DNA of 49,197 nt from assembly GCF_009659535.1 (NCBI RefSeq), contig NZ_VJZZ01000026.1, forward strand, positions 1-49,197. The letters run 5' to 3'. The notes beneath the pieces are model-generated. The model was not told the origin of the DNA. It did no database searches and worked only from the letters and a program-made list of their open reading frames with translations. This DNA comes from Aggregicoccus sp. 17bor-14 (lineage in GTDB: Bacteria; Myxococcota; Myxococcia; Myxococcales; Myxococcaceae). Positions 35,733 to 43,774 of the stretch are shown here, piece after piece; positions within the stretch are counted from its first letter, which is position 1, and each line of letters opens with the position of its first letter. Position numbers and translations under genes: made by a program.

Positions 35733-36862
35733 GCCCGCGCCGGCGCCAGAGACAGCAGGCGGAGCCGGTGCTAAGCGCCCCGGCCGCGGCACGCGCGCGC
35801 GGCAGGGGACGCGCGGCGGCGCCCGCGAAACCCGCGCCTTCCGACCGGAGTGAGATGAAGCTCGCCGTCCTCGTGAACCTGCGTGCGCGCCGCGGCTCGG
35901 AGCGCGTGGCGGAGCTGGTGCACCGCTTCTTTCCGCGCGCCCGCCTCGCCCTCACCCGCTCGCTCGAGGAACTGCGCACCTGGATTGCGCAGCACCTGCA
36001 CACGGACCCCCCTGCGCTGCTGCTCGCGGGCGGCGGGGACGGCACCATCACCGGGCTGCTCAACGAGCTGAAGGACCAGGGGCTCGCGCTGCCGGCGCTC
36101 GGGGTGCTCCCCCTGGGCACGGGCAACGCGTGGGCGCGCGTCACCGGGGCGCCCTCGCCGGCGCGCGCGCTCGCGCAGCTCGCGGCCCTCGGCGATCGGC
36201 CCCTGCCCCTGCGCGCCTTCGGCCTGGTGGAGGTGGAGGGGCGGGTGGCGCCCTTCGCCGGCACGGGCTGGGACGCGGAGATGGTGAAGGACTTCAAGGA
36301 CCGGCTCGCGGGCTTTCCCGCGGGCCCCGTGCGCGAGGCCCACGCGGGGCTGCGCGGCTACCTCGCGGCGATGCTCACCCGCACGGTGCCGCGCCACCTC
36401 ATGGGCGAGGGCTCGCCGCAGGTGAGCGTGTACAACCTGGGCGGCGAGGCGCTCACCCTGGATGCGCAGGGCTCGCTGCGCCCGGTGCCCCACGGCGGGA
36501 AGGGGGCGCTCTTGTACCAGGGCAGCGCCGGAGTGGCCGGGGCGGCGACGACGCCGGAGTGGGGCTTCGGCTTCAAGGCCTACCCCTTCGCCGAGGCGGT
36601 GCCCGGGCGGCTCAGCGTGCGCGTGTACTCGGCGAGCGTGCTCGAGGCGGTGCGCCACGCGGTGCCCCTGTGGCGCGGCGCGCATCCGCTGCCCAACATG
36701 CACGACTTCCTCGTGGAGGGGGTGCGCATGGAGTTCGACCGCGACGTGCCCCTGCAGCTGGCCGGTGACCTGGCCGGGATGCGCCGCACGGTGGAGCTGA
36801 GGCTGTACCCCGAGCGCGTGCAGCTGGTGGACTGGAGACGGGTGGCGCAGCTCGTGGCGTGA
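35729..36862 (+). CDS. Diacylglycerol-kinase-like lipid kinase
   Basis: 377 residues. After a basic 42-residue N terminus (mostly Arg/Ala/Pro, unstructured), the DagK/LCB5 kinase fold starts at MKLAVLVNLRARRGS. The nucleotide motif GGGDGT is at 101-106 and LPLGTGNAWARV follows. The C-terminal beta domain includes PQVSVYNLGG and LPNMHDFLVEGVRM. It should phosphorylate a lipid such as diacylglycerol or a sphingoid base. ATG 35729 overlaps the SDR stop, while ATG 35855, with GGAG in front, is a strong internal alternative that would remove the unusual N terminus. The stop overlaps the kinase GTG (GTGA). Confidence 0.86.
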   Translation: MSPRRRQRQQAEPVLSAPAAARARGRGRAAAPAKPAPSDRSEMKLAVLVNLRARRGSERVAELVHRFFPRARLALTRSLEELRTWIAQHLHTDPPALLLAGGGDGTITGLLNELKDQGLALPALGVLPLGTGNAWARVTGAPSPARALAQLAALGDRPLPLRAFGLVEVEGRVAPFAGTGWDAEMVKDFKDRLAGFPAGPVREAHAGLRGYLAAMLTRTVPRHLMGEGSPQVSVYNLGGEALTLDAQGSLRPVPHGGKGALLYQGSAGVAGAATTPEWGFGFKAYPFAEAVPGRLSVRVYSASVLEAVRHAVPLWRGAHPLPNMHDFLVEGVRMEFDRDVPLQLAGDLAGMRRTVELRLYPERVQLVDWRRVAQLVA

Positions 36863-38007
36863 CGGAGGGTGACGGCTCCCCCCGCCGTGTGCATGGTGAG
36901 GGCAGGATGGACTCCAGCGCCTCGCACCGCCTGCTCACCGGCAACGCCCGCATCCTGCGGCTGTGGACGGAGCGCGTGCGCGCGGAGGTGGCAGCGGCCG
37001 CGCAGCAGCCGCACCCCATCCTGGCGAACACGATGCCGCGCTTCCTGCACTACCTGGCGGAGGCGCTCTCGCCGAACCACCCGCGGCAGGAGGCGAGCGA
37101 GGGCAGCAACATCGCGCAGGAGCACGGCGGGGAGCGGGTGCGGCTGACGGGCTACCGGCTCGAGGACCTCATCCGAGAGTACCAGCTGCTGCGCGACGTG
37201 CTGCTCGAGCAGCTCGCGCCGCTCACCGAGGCCGAGCAGCTCACGGTGCAGCGCTCCATCGACCGCGCGGTGCACGAGGCCTGCGGCGCCTACGCGCTGG
37301 TGGCGGAGGGCTTGCGCGAGCGGCTCATGCTCTCGCTCGCGCACGACCTGCGCGGTCCGCTCACGGCCGCGCGCACGGGGGCGCAGATGATCCTGCGCCG
37401 CCCGGATGCGCCCGAGGTGGCGCGCTGGGCGCAGCGCACGCTGGAGGGCCTGGAGCGGCTGGACGGCATGGTGCGCGACCTGCTGGACCTGGGGCGCGTG
37501 GGGGCAGGGCGGCGGCTGACGCTGACGCTCGGGCCCTGCGAGCTGGGCGCCATCGCGCGCAGCGTGGTGGAGGCGCTGGAGCCCACGCACGGGGCGCGCT
37601 TCGTGCTCACTGCGCCGGAGCCGGTGCCGGGCCACTGGTCCGCGGACGCGCTGCGCCGGGGCGTGGAGAACCTGGTGACCAACGCGCTGAAGTACGGCGC
37701 GAGCGAGCGCCCCATCACCCTGCGCGTGGTCGCGGTGCAGGGGCGCGCGCAGCTCACGGTGCACAACGAGGGCTCGTACATCCCGCCCGGGGAGCGCGAG
37801 AGCCTGTTCCAGGCCTTCCGCCGCAGCGCCTCCGCGGAGCAGGGCGCGCAGCGCGGCTGGGGGCTGGGGCTGCCCCTGGTGCGCGCGGTGGCCGAGGCCC
37901 ACGGCGGCAGCGTGGAGGTGGACAGCGACCCCGAGCGCGGCACCACCTTCACGCTCGACGTCCCGCTCGACGCGCGCCCCTTCCAGGACGCGCCGACGAG
38001 CCTGTAG
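36859..38007 (+). CDS. Cytoplasmic sensor histidine kinase with RsbRD-like N terminus
   Basis: About 382 residues, no membrane helix. N-terminal helical domain (about 20-150) with LEDLIREYQLLRDVLLEQL, matching the corresponding domain of the kinase at 29830-31878. Then HisKA with His162 in LAHDLRGPLTAARTG, and HATPase with NLVTNALKYG, VHNEGSYIP and GWGLGLPL. No PAS or GAF. GTG 36859 overlaps the stop of the lipid kinase gene and fits the coupling used elsewhere in this window. ATG 36907, behind GAGGGCAGG, is an alternative and skips only poorly conserved residues. Being in one cluster with an SDR and a lipid kinase, it may sense a membrane or lipid state, an inference only. Confidence 0.88.
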   Translation: MTEGDGSPRRVHGEGRMDSSASHRLLTGNARILRLWTERVRAEVAAAAQQPHPILANTMPRFLHYLAEALSPNHPRQEASEGSNIAQEHGGERVRLTGYRLEDLIREYQLLRDVLLEQLAPLTEAEQLTVQRSIDRAVHEACGAYALVAEGLRERLMLSLAHDLRGPLTAARTGAQMILRRPDAPEVARWAQRTLEGLERLDGMVRDLLDLGRVGAGRRLTLTLGPCELGAIARSVVEALEPTHGARFVLTAPEPVPGHWSADALRRGVENLVTNALKYGASERPITLRVVAVQGRAQLTVHNEGSYIPPGERESLFQAFRRSASAEQGAQRGWGLGLPLVRAVAEAHGGSVEVDSDPERGTTFTLDVPLDARPFQDAPTSL

Positions 38008-38057
38008 GAATTCACTCGAAGCGCAGGGGCGCCGCCGTCCCGTACGATGCCGCGTCC

Positions 38058-39221
38058 ATGGCTCGCGCCAAGTCCTCTGCCGCAGTGCTCACGCCCCGCG
38101 CCCTCAACCGCGCCCTGCTCGCGCGCCAGCACCTGCTGCAGCGCGCGCAGCTCACCGTGCCGCAGCTGCTCGAGCACCTCGTGGGCCTGCAGGCGCAGGC
38201 GCCGAACCCGCCCTACTACGGCCTCTGGTCGCGCCTCGAGGGCTTCCGCCACGAGGCGCTGAGCGGGCTCGTGCAGAAGCGCAAGGTGGTGAGGCTCGCT
38301 CTGATGCGCTCCACCATCCACCTGGTCACGGCGCGAGACGCGCTGCGCCTGCGCCCGCTCGTGCAGCCGGTGCTGGAGCGCGGGCTGAAGGGCAACCACG
38401 GCCGCAGGCTCGTGGGGGTGGACCTGGAGGCCGTGGCGCAGGCAGGCCGCGCGCTGCTGGAGGAGCGGCCGCGCACGCTGAGCGAGCTGGGCGAGGCGCT
38501 CGCGCCGCAGTTCCCCCGGGGCGCGCCGGAGTCGCTCGCGATGGCGGTGCGCTGCCTCGCGCCGCTGGTGCAGGTGCCGCCGCGCGGGCTGTGGGGCGTG
38601 AGCGGCGGGGCGGTGCACACCACGGCCGAGGCCTGGCTGGGGCGTGCGCCCGAGGCCACGCTCACCCTGGACGCGCTGGTGCTGCGCTACCTGGGCGCCT
38701 TCGGGCCGGCGAGCGTGAAGGACGTGCAGACCTGGTGCGGCCTCACCCGGCTGGACGCGGTGCTGGAGCGGCTGCGTCCGCGGCTCGCCGTCTTCCACGA
38801 CGCGCAGGGCCGCGAGCTCTTCGACCTGCCCGAGGCGCCGCGCCCCCCGGAGGACGCGCCCGCGCCGCCGCGCCTGCTCGCGGAGTGGGACAACGTGCTG
38901 CTCTCGCACGCGGAGCGCAGCCGCATCGCGCGGGCCGAGGATCTCAAGGTGAAGGTCTTCACGCAGAACGGCATCGTGCCCGGCACGGTGCTGCTGGACG
39001 GCTTCGTCGCGGGGACGTGGCGGCTCGTGCGCGAGCGCGCCGGGACCACGCTGCGCATCGAGACCTTCGGGCCGCTCTCGCGCAGGGACCGCGGGCCGCT
39101 GGGCGAGGAGGCAGAGCGCCTGCTCGCCTTCGCCGCGGGAGACGCGCCGCGCACGCAGGTGCAGTTCGTCAGACACGCGGGCGAAGCCGTCCCCTCCGGG
39201 AGGGGGGTTGCGTTACGCTAG
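38058..39221 (+). CDS. Winged-helix DNA-binding domain protein (HTH_42/DUF1006-like)
   Basis: 387 residues. The family pattern is LVGLQAQAPNPPYYGLWSRL near the start, KVVRLALMRSTIHLVTARD, then repeated winged-helix units (GAFGPASVKDVQTWCGLTRL) and a C-terminal part with LLAEWDNVLLSHAERSR and VPGTVLLDGFVAGTW. This is the Pfam HTH_42 family, whose members include AlkZ-type DNA glycosylases that unhook cross-links. A QAQ motif typical of the AlkZ branch is present as LQAQAP. It may therefore be a DNA repair glycosylase and not a regulator. The C-terminal tail (GEAVPSGRG) appears to be read from a degenerate repeat unit. ATG 38058. Confidence 0.82.
   Translation: MARAKSSAAVLTPRALNRALLARQHLLQRAQLTVPQLLEHLVGLQAQAPNPPYYGLWSRLEGFRHEALSGLVQKRKVVRLALMRSTIHLVTARDALRLRPLVQPVLERGLKGNHGRRLVGVDLEAVAQAGRALLEERPRTLSELGEALAPQFPRGAPESLAMAVRCLAPLVQVPPRGLWGVSGGAVHTTAEAWLGRAPEATLTLDALVLRYLGAFGPASVKDVQTWCGLTRLDAVLERLRPRLAVFHDAQGRELFDLPEAPRPPEDAPAPPRLLAEWDNVLLSHAERSRIARAEDLKVKVFTQNGIVPGTVLLDGFVAGTWRLVRERAGTTLRIETFGPLSRRDRGPLGEEAERLLAFAAGDAPRTQVQFVRHAGEAVPSGRGVALR
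39181..39205 (+). repeat. Degenerate palindromic repeat inside a gene end
   Basis: GCGAAGCCGT followed by CCCCTCC, G, GGAGGGG. It has the same left flank as repeat copies 1, 2 and 9 but a shortened stem. It encodes the last residues of the winged-helix protein. Confidence 0.5.
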
Positions 39222-39225
39222 CCCC

Positions 39226-39834
39226 ATGTCCCGCGCCGCCCTGCTCCTGCTGCTGCTCACCGCCTGCGCGGGCGCTCGCCCCCAGACGCGCACCGAGGAC
39301 GCGAAGCCGCAGCCGCCCGTGCCGTCGGCCACCGTCGCCACGCCCGAGCCGCCCCGTCCCCCCTTCCGCTCGGCGGAGGGAGGCTTCTCGGTGCAGCTGC
39401 CGTCCGCGCCCCGGGTGGAGCAGGCCGAGCAGGCCACGGGCACGGGCGACGTGCTGACGCACACCTTCACCTCGAGCGACCCGACGGAGACGACCGCGTA
39501 CTTCGTCTCGTACACGGACTTTCCCGACGAGGCGCTCGCGCAGACCACGCCCGAGCGGCTGCTGGAAAGCGCGGCGCGCGCGGGCGCGGAGAGCCTGGGG
39601 ACGGAGGAGGTGAGCGTCTCGCCGCTCACGCTCGCGGGCTTCCCCGGCCAGGAGGTGCACGCGCGCGCCGAGGGCCGCGAGCTGCGCGGGCGCGTGTACC
39701 TGGTGGGCCACCGCCTCTACCAGCAGCTGCTCCTGCACCCGGTGGGCGCGCCGCCCTCGGATGCGGAGCGCTACTTCAGCTCCTTCACGCTGGACCCGCA
39801 GGTGACGCGCACCCTGGTGCCGCCCGGAACCTGA
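39226..39834 (+). CDS. Small lipoprotein, unknown function
   Basis: 202 residues with a lipobox (LLLLLLTACAG) and a Pro-rich spacer (PQPPVPSATVATPEPPRPP). The folded part carries FRSAEGGFSVQLPSAPRVE, TAYFVSYTDFP, and GFPGQEVHARAEGRELRGRV, with RLYQQLLLHPVG near the end. The order (a beta strand like FSVxLP, then yFVSYTDFP, then GRVYLVGxRLY) recalls conserved bacterial lipoproteins of unknown role, some found with penicillin-binding or outer-membrane proteins. Exported to the periplasmic face. ATG 39226 gives a compact signal peptide. It starts five bases after the previous stop. Confidence 0.7.
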   Translation: MSRAALLLLLLTACAGARPQTRTEDAKPQPPVPSATVATPEPPRPPFRSAEGGFSVQLPSAPRVEQAEQATGTGDVLTHTFTSSDPTETTAYFVSYTDFPDEALAQTTPERLLESAARAGAESLGTEEVSVSPLTLAGFPGQEVHARAEGRELRGRVYLVGHRLYQQLLLHPVGAPPSDAERYFSSFTLDPQVTRTLVPPGT

Positions 39835-39838
39835 GTGT

Positions 39839-39873
39839 CCCCTCTCGCCCTGAGAGAGGGTCAGGGTGAGGGA
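39839..39873 (+). repeat. Intergenic palindromic repeat, copy 6
   Basis: Slightly diverged arms (CCCCTCTCG, CCCTGAGAGAGGG) followed by TCAGGGTGAGGGA. It lies after the lipoprotein stop and points the same way. A GTG inside the unit (39866) starts an open frame in phase with the next gene but is unlikely to be its start. Confidence 0.8.
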
Positions 39874-39898
39874 AGAGGCCTCCTGCCGTGAACCCGCG

Positions 39899-40432
39899 AT
39901 GACGCCCCCTGCCGAGCCCACGCCCTCCCTCGAGGAGCTGCGCGCCCACCCTGCCTGGCGCGCACTGCCCTGGCTCGCGCTCGCGCTGCTGCTGGGCGCG
40001 CAGCTGTGGCTCTTGCCCTATCCGCGCGTGTACCTGCTCTTCGGACGGGTGCGGCTCGGCGCGCTGCTCTTCGTGGCGGCGCTGACGCTGCTCTCGTTCC
40101 TCGTGCGCTCGCGCAGCGTGCGCATCGTGGCGCTGCTGCTCGCGGCGTTGCTCTTCGCGCGCTTCGTGCAGCTGCACCAGCACCTCGCGCAGCTGTACGC
40201 GCTGCGGGACGTGGCGGCGGAGGCCTGCCGCGGCGTGCCGGACTCCGAAGCCCCCAGTCCCGAGGCGCTGGAGCGCGCGCTCGTCGCAGCGGGGCGGCCG
40301 CCCGGAGATCCGATGGCCGCGAACATCACCTGTGGGCCGGAGGGCACACGCGTGTTCGTGCAGGCCGGATACTTCGGTGGCTTCGAGACCTATCCGGCCT
40401 TCGACGCACAGGGACGGCTCATCGGCTTCTAG
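39899..40432 (+). CDS. Small integral membrane protein, unknown function
   Basis: 177 residues from ATG 39899. Three hydrophobic segments: ALPWLALALLLGAQLWLLP, LGALLFVAALTLLSFLV and IVALLLAALLFARFV. A hydrophilic C-terminal part (from about residue 105) has two Cys (EACRGVPD, NITCGPEG), a likely disulfide pair outside the membrane. No family recognised. It is tandem with the lipoprotein and the next membrane protein. Confidence 0.65.
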   Translation: MTPPAEPTPSLEELRAHPAWRALPWLALALLLGAQLWLLPYPRVYLLFGRVRLGALLFVAALTLLSFLVRSRSVRIVALLLAALLFARFVQLHQHLAQLYALRDVAAEACRGVPDSEAPSPEALERALVAAGRPPGDPMAANITCGPEGTRVFVQAGYFGGFETYPAFDAQGRLIGF

Positions 40433-40452
40433 GTCGAGTAGCTTCGGCGCCC

Positions 40453-40854
40453 ATGAGCTTCTCCCGTCTGTTGATGACCCTCAGCGCCGGCGTGCTCGCG
40501 GCGCTCGGGCTCGCTGCCACCTTCCTCCCGCAAGAGCTGCTCGCGCGGCTCGGTCTTTCTCCTGAGGCGCCGCTCGTGTTGCTCGTGCAGGTGCTGGGCG
40601 CACTGTGGCTCGGCTTCGCGATGCTCGACTGGATGGCGCGCGGCACCACCATCGGCGGCATCTACGGGCGCCCGCTCGTGGTGGGCAACCTGCTGCACTT
40701 CGCCGCGGCCTCGCTCGCCTTCGGCAAGCTGCTCTCGCGCGCGCCCGAGCTGCGCGCGCTGTGGCCGCTGGGGCTCGTGTACGCACTGCTCGCGCTCGGG
40801 TTCGCGGTGGCGATGTTCCGGGCGCCCGCGCCGGTGAGCTCGGGCGCGCAGTAG
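40453..40854 (+). CDS. Four-helix membrane protein, unknown function
   Basis: 133 residues from ATG 40453. Four hydrophobic segments with short loops, starting LMTLSAGVLAALGLAATFL and ending LVYALLALGFAVAMF. The pattern and the motif QVLGALWLGFAMLDWMARG resemble small conserved inner-membrane proteins of unknown role. It ends four bases before the stop of the CLC gene on the opposite strand. Confidence 0.65.
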   Translation: MSFSRLLMTLSAGVLAALGLAATFLPQELLARLGLSPEAPLVLLVQVLGALWLGFAMLDWMARGTTIGGIYGRPLVVGNLLHFAAASLAFGKLLSRAPELRALWPLGLVYALLALGFAVAMFRAPAPVSSGAQ

Positions 40855-40858
40855 CGGC

Positions 40859-42154
40859 CTACTTCCGTCTCCCCGGAGGCGCTTCGTCCTCGGACCGCAG
40901 GTCGCGCAGCGGCACGAGCCGCCCGAGCAGTGGCCCGCCGTGCTTCAGCCGCGCGATGCGCTGCGCCGGGTAGATGCCTCGCTGGCCGGTGAGCAGGTAC
41001 GCGACCACCGTGACGATGACCACGTGCGGGAGCACCGCGCCGCCCAGCAGCTCCACTGCCATGATCGAGAGGGCGAGGGGCGTGTTGGCCGCCGCGCCGA
41101 ACACCGCCGCCATTCCCACGCCGGCCGCGAGCCCGAGCGGCAGCCCCAACGGCCCCGCGAGCGCGTTGCCCAGGCAGGCGCCCACGAAGAACAGCGGCGT
41201 GACCTCACCGCCGAGGAAGCCCACCGACAGCGTCACCGCCGTGAAGAGCAGCTTCAGCGCGAAGGCCCAGGGCACCAGCCCCGGGTCAACGAAGGCGCGC
41301 ACGATGACCGGCACGCCCAGGCCCAGGTAGTCCCCCGTGCCCACGCCGCGCCACAGCAGCACCAGCACCGCGCCGCCCAGCGCCATGCGCAGCGGCTGGC
41401 GCGGCACGTGGCGCTCGGCGAGCCGCTTCAGCCCGTGCGTCAGCCCCACGAAGGCGACCGTCACGGCCGCCACCGCCACCCCGAACACCAGCCACTTGGC
41501 GAGCAGCAGCGGGGCTAGCGGCAGCGGCGCGGGGGTGGGGTAGGCCGTGTGCACGATGCCCACCCCGCGCGTGACGAGGTCTCCCACCACCGCCGCCACC
41601 AGCGCGGGCAGCAGCGCGTGGTAGCTCACCTGGCCCACGCTCACCACCTCGAGCCCGAACACCACCCCGGCGATGGGCGTGCCGAACACGCTGCCGAAGC
41701 CTCCGGCGATGCCCGCGGCGAGCAGCTCGCGGCGCGTGGGCACCGAGACGCGGAAGCGGTGCGCGATGGCGTCCGCGAGGCTCGCGCCCATCTGCACCGC
41801 GGTGCCCTCGCGCCCCGCGCTGCCGCCGAACAGGTGCGTGAGCACCGTGCCCACCAGCGCGATGGGCGCCATGCGCAGGGGCAGCTGCGCGCTGTCCTCG
41901 TGCACGGTGTCGATGACCAGGTTGTTGCCGCCGCGCACCGGGCGCCCGAAGCGCTCCTGCAGCAGCCCCAGCACCAGGCCCCCGAGCGGCAGCGCCCACA
42001 CCAGCGCCTCGTGCTGAAGGCGCACCTGCGTCGCGCGCTCCAGCAGGAAGAGGAACAGCGCCGAGGCGAGCCCCGCCGCCACGCCCACCAGCGCGCCCAG
42101 CAGCAGCCACTGCGCGAAGGCCCTCCCCGCGCGGCCGATGGGCGGCAGCGGCAT
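40859..42154 (-). CDS. CLC-type anion transporter, fluoride (CLC-F)-like
   Basis: 431 residues with about ten to twelve hydrophobic helices. The anion-site motif normally GSGIP is here GGNNLV (GNNL at 76-79), and the second motif is GREGT (114-118, gating Glu116) instead of GREGP. Both variants are what is known for the CLC-F clade, fluoride/proton antiporters that protect against fluoride. The third motif GGEVTPLFFVGA is also typical. Expected location is the inner membrane. ATG 42154 is chosen because the extension to 42223 has no membrane or family character. I saw no fluoride riboswitch upstream. The gene is divergent from the Fur-family regulator, which may control it. Confidence 0.85.
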   Translation of the reverse strand: MPLPPIGRAGRAFAQWLLLGALVGVAAGLASALFLFLLERATQVRLQHEALVWALPLGGLVLGLLQERFGRPVRGGNNLVIDTVHEDSAQLPLRMAPIALVGTVLTHLFGGSAGREGTAVQMGASLADAIAHRFRVSVPTRRELLAAGIAGGFGSVFGTPIAGVVFGLEVVSVGQVSYHALLPALVAAVVGDLVTRGVGIVHTAYPTPAPLPLAPLLLAKWLVFGVAVAAVTVAFVGLTHGLKRLAERHVPRQPLRMALGGAVLVLLWRGVGTGDYLGLGVPVIVRAFVDPGLVPWAFALKLLFTAVTLSVGFLGGEVTPLFFVGACLGNALAGPLGLPLGLAAGVGMAAVFGAAANTPLALSIMAVELLGGAVLPHVVIVTVVAYLLTGQRGIYPAQRIARLKHGGPLLGRLVPLRDLRSEDEAPPGRRK

Positions 42155-42388
42155 CAGGTGTTTCCCCCACCCGCGCGCGCGAGGAGCCGGCGGGGGAAGC
42201 GCCGGCCCAGGGGCTCGCCGCACGCCCGGGCGCGTGCCCTCGGCGCATGGGGGCCCTGGACGGACAAGGGCGACTCAGCGGCACTGCGCCTACCCTCAAC
42301 CCAGGGTGCGAGTGCGGGCGGAGCAGGAGTGGAAGTGTCCGCGTGCATGAGGAGCAGGCAGGGTAGACCACGAATGCGCGTGGCGCGA

Positions 42389-42412
42389 TTGCACCATTGC
42401 ACTTGAGTTGCA
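42389..42412. promoter_or_regulatory. Three TTGCA boxes, candidate Fur-family operator
   Basis: TTGCA occurs at 42389, 42397 and 42408. The last two are spaced as TTGCAC, five bases, TTGCAG. This resembles the published Nur box of Streptomyces (TTGCAA, five bases, TTGCAA) without being identical. It lies about 85 bases before the Fur-family start. Confidence 0.4.
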
Positions 42413-42469
42413 GAAAGGCGCTGGCCGTTCGCTCGCTGGGCAACGCGGATGCACACGGCGGCTGCCTTT

Positions 42470-42482
42470 GCAGTGGCACTGC
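42470..42482. promoter_or_regulatory. 13-bp palindrome just before the Fur-family start
   Basis: GCAGTG and CACTGC flank one G, 14 bases before ATG 42497. Its position across the probable ribosome-binding region suits autorepression. Confidence 0.4.
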
Positions 42483-42496
42483 GTTAGGGAAGACCC

Positions 42497-42979
42497 ATGA
42501 CTCTCAAGAAGCGCACCACCTCCACCGCAGCCCGCGTCGCCCGTAGCCGTGTCCCCGACCTGCAGGAGCGCCTGCGGTCGGCGGGGCTGCGCAGCACGGC
42601 GCCCCGGGTGGCGGTGCTGCGGCAGCTGCAGCGCGCCGCGCGCCCCGTGAGCCACGCGGAGCTGGTGGAGCGGCTGGACGGGGAGGGGCTCGACCGGGTG
42701 ACCCTCTACCGCAACCTCAATGACCTCGCGGACGCAGGGCTGCTCGCGCGCACGGACCTGGGCGACCACACCTGGCGCTTCGAGCTGCGCCCCGAGGGCA
42801 CCGGCGCGCACGCCACCCTGCACCCGCACTTCACCTGCACCCGCTGCGGCACGGTGTCCTGCCTCCCCGAGGACGCGGTGACGCTGGCGCGCGGCCGGGG
42901 CCTGCCGGGCGCCGTCTCGCGCAAGGCCGTGGAGGTCACCCTGCGGGGCCGCTGCGATCGCTGCGGCGACCGCTCGTGA
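42497..42979 (+). CDS. Fur-family metal- or redox-responsive regulator
   Basis: 160 residues. Winged helix with LRSAGLRSTAPRVAVLRQL and the recognition segment LDRVTLYRNLNDLADAGLL, then the dimerisation region with HPHFTCTRCG. Cys114/Cys117 and Cys153/Cys156 make the structural zinc site of Fur/Zur/PerR/Nur members. An N-terminal basic tail of ~22 residues is present. Which metal it senses cannot be told from this. The operator-like TTGCA cluster hints at a Nur-like or atypical specificity. It overlaps the methyltransferase start by four bases (GTGA). Confidence 0.9.
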   Translation: MTLKKRTTSTAARVARSRVPDLQERLRSAGLRSTAPRVAVLRQLQRAARPVSHAELVERLDGEGLDRVTLYRNLNDLADAGLLARTDLGDHTWRFELRPEGTGAHATLHPHFTCTRCGTVSCLPEDAVTLARGRGLPGAVSRKAVEVTLRGRCDRCGDRS

Positions 42980-43764
42980 GCGCACCCGTCTCGCGCTACG
43001 ACGCGATCGGCCAGGGCTACGCACTCACCCGCCGCGAGGACCCGCGCTTCCGCGAGCGCCTGCACGCGGCGCTCGGCGACGCGCGCACGGTGGTGAACGT
43101 GGGCGCTGGCACCGGCAGCTACGAGCCGCGCGACCGCTACGTCGTCGCCGTGGAGCCGAGCGACGTGATGGCCGCACAGCGCCCGCCCGAGCTCGCACCC
43201 GCGGTGCGCGCCTTCGCGGACAAGCTGCCCTTGCGCGACGGGAGCGTGGACGCGGCGCTCGCGGTGCTCACCGTGCACCACTGGGACGAGGGCCAGGAGA
43301 AGGGCGTGCGCGAGCTGCGGCGCGTCGCACGCGGGCCGGTGGTCATCCTCACCTACGACGCGCAGGTGAGCGAGCAGATGTGGCTGATGAAGGACTACCT
43401 GCCGGAGCTGGCCACGCTGGACCGGCGCATCTTCCCCTCGATGGAGCGGCTGGCGCACTGGCTCGGAGGCGAGGTGCGGGTGGAGCCCGTGCCCGTCCCG
43501 CGCGACACGCCGGACTGGATGCTGGGCTCCTTCTGGGCGCACCCGGAGCGCGTGCTGGATGCGCAGGCGCGCGCCGCGACCTCGGGCTTCGCGCGCATGG
43601 CGCCGGCCGTGGTGGAGCGCGTGGTGAAGCGGCTCACGCGCGACCTGCAGGACGGCAGCTGGGACGCGCGCCACGGGAGCCTGCGCACGCTGGAGGAGCT
43701 CGACGTGGGGCTGCGCCTGGTGGTCGCCACGCCGTCGTCTGCTTCATCGTCTTCGGCGAAGTGA
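42976..43764 (+). CDS. Class I SAM-dependent methyltransferase
   Basis: 262 residues from GTG 42976, overlapping the Fur-family stop. The AdoMet motif is VVNVGAGTGSYEP (about 39-51) with the acidic residue of motif II in VVAVEPSDVM, then LPLRDGSVDAALAVLTVHHW as the post-I segment and MLGSFWAHPERVLD later. It has the UbiE/methyltransf_11 type core but no metal-binding features. The substrate is unknown. Overlap with a Fur-family gene suggests co-regulation by metal or redox state. The C-terminal Ser-rich tail (SSASSSSAK) looks disordered. Confidence 0.87.
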   Translation: MSAPVSRYDAIGQGYALTRREDPRFRERLHAALGDARTVVNVGAGTGSYEPRDRYVVAVEPSDVMAAQRPPELAPAVRAFADKLPLRDGSVDAALAVLTVHHWDEGQEKGVRELRRVARGPVVILTYDAQVSEQMWLMKDYLPELATLDRRIFPSMERLAHWLGGEVRVEPVPVPRDTPDWMLGSFWAHPERVLDAQARAATSGFARMAPAVVERVVKRLTRDLQDGSWDARHGSLRTLEELDVGLRLVVATPSSASSSSAK

Positions 43765-43774
43765 GCGCAGCCGT

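Larger units (their letters stand above)
42155..42496. other. 342-bp divergent intergenic region
   Basis: Between the CLC-F-like and Fur-family genes. It holds the TTGCA cluster and the 13-bp palindrome described separately. Local composition drops in GC around 42385-42420. I see no clear hairpin terminator, no fluoride riboswitch and no RNA gene. Confidence 0.5.

Noticed and set aside
39866-39898. GTG at 39866 as start of the membrane protein gene
   Set aside because: It lies inside a repeat unit and would add residues without membrane or family character. ATG 39899 is better.
42155-42360. Fluoride riboswitch upstream of the CLC gene
   Set aside because: The complement has a stretch like GCTGAGTCGCCC, but the expected GGCGATGG and TTCGCC pairing elements are absent.
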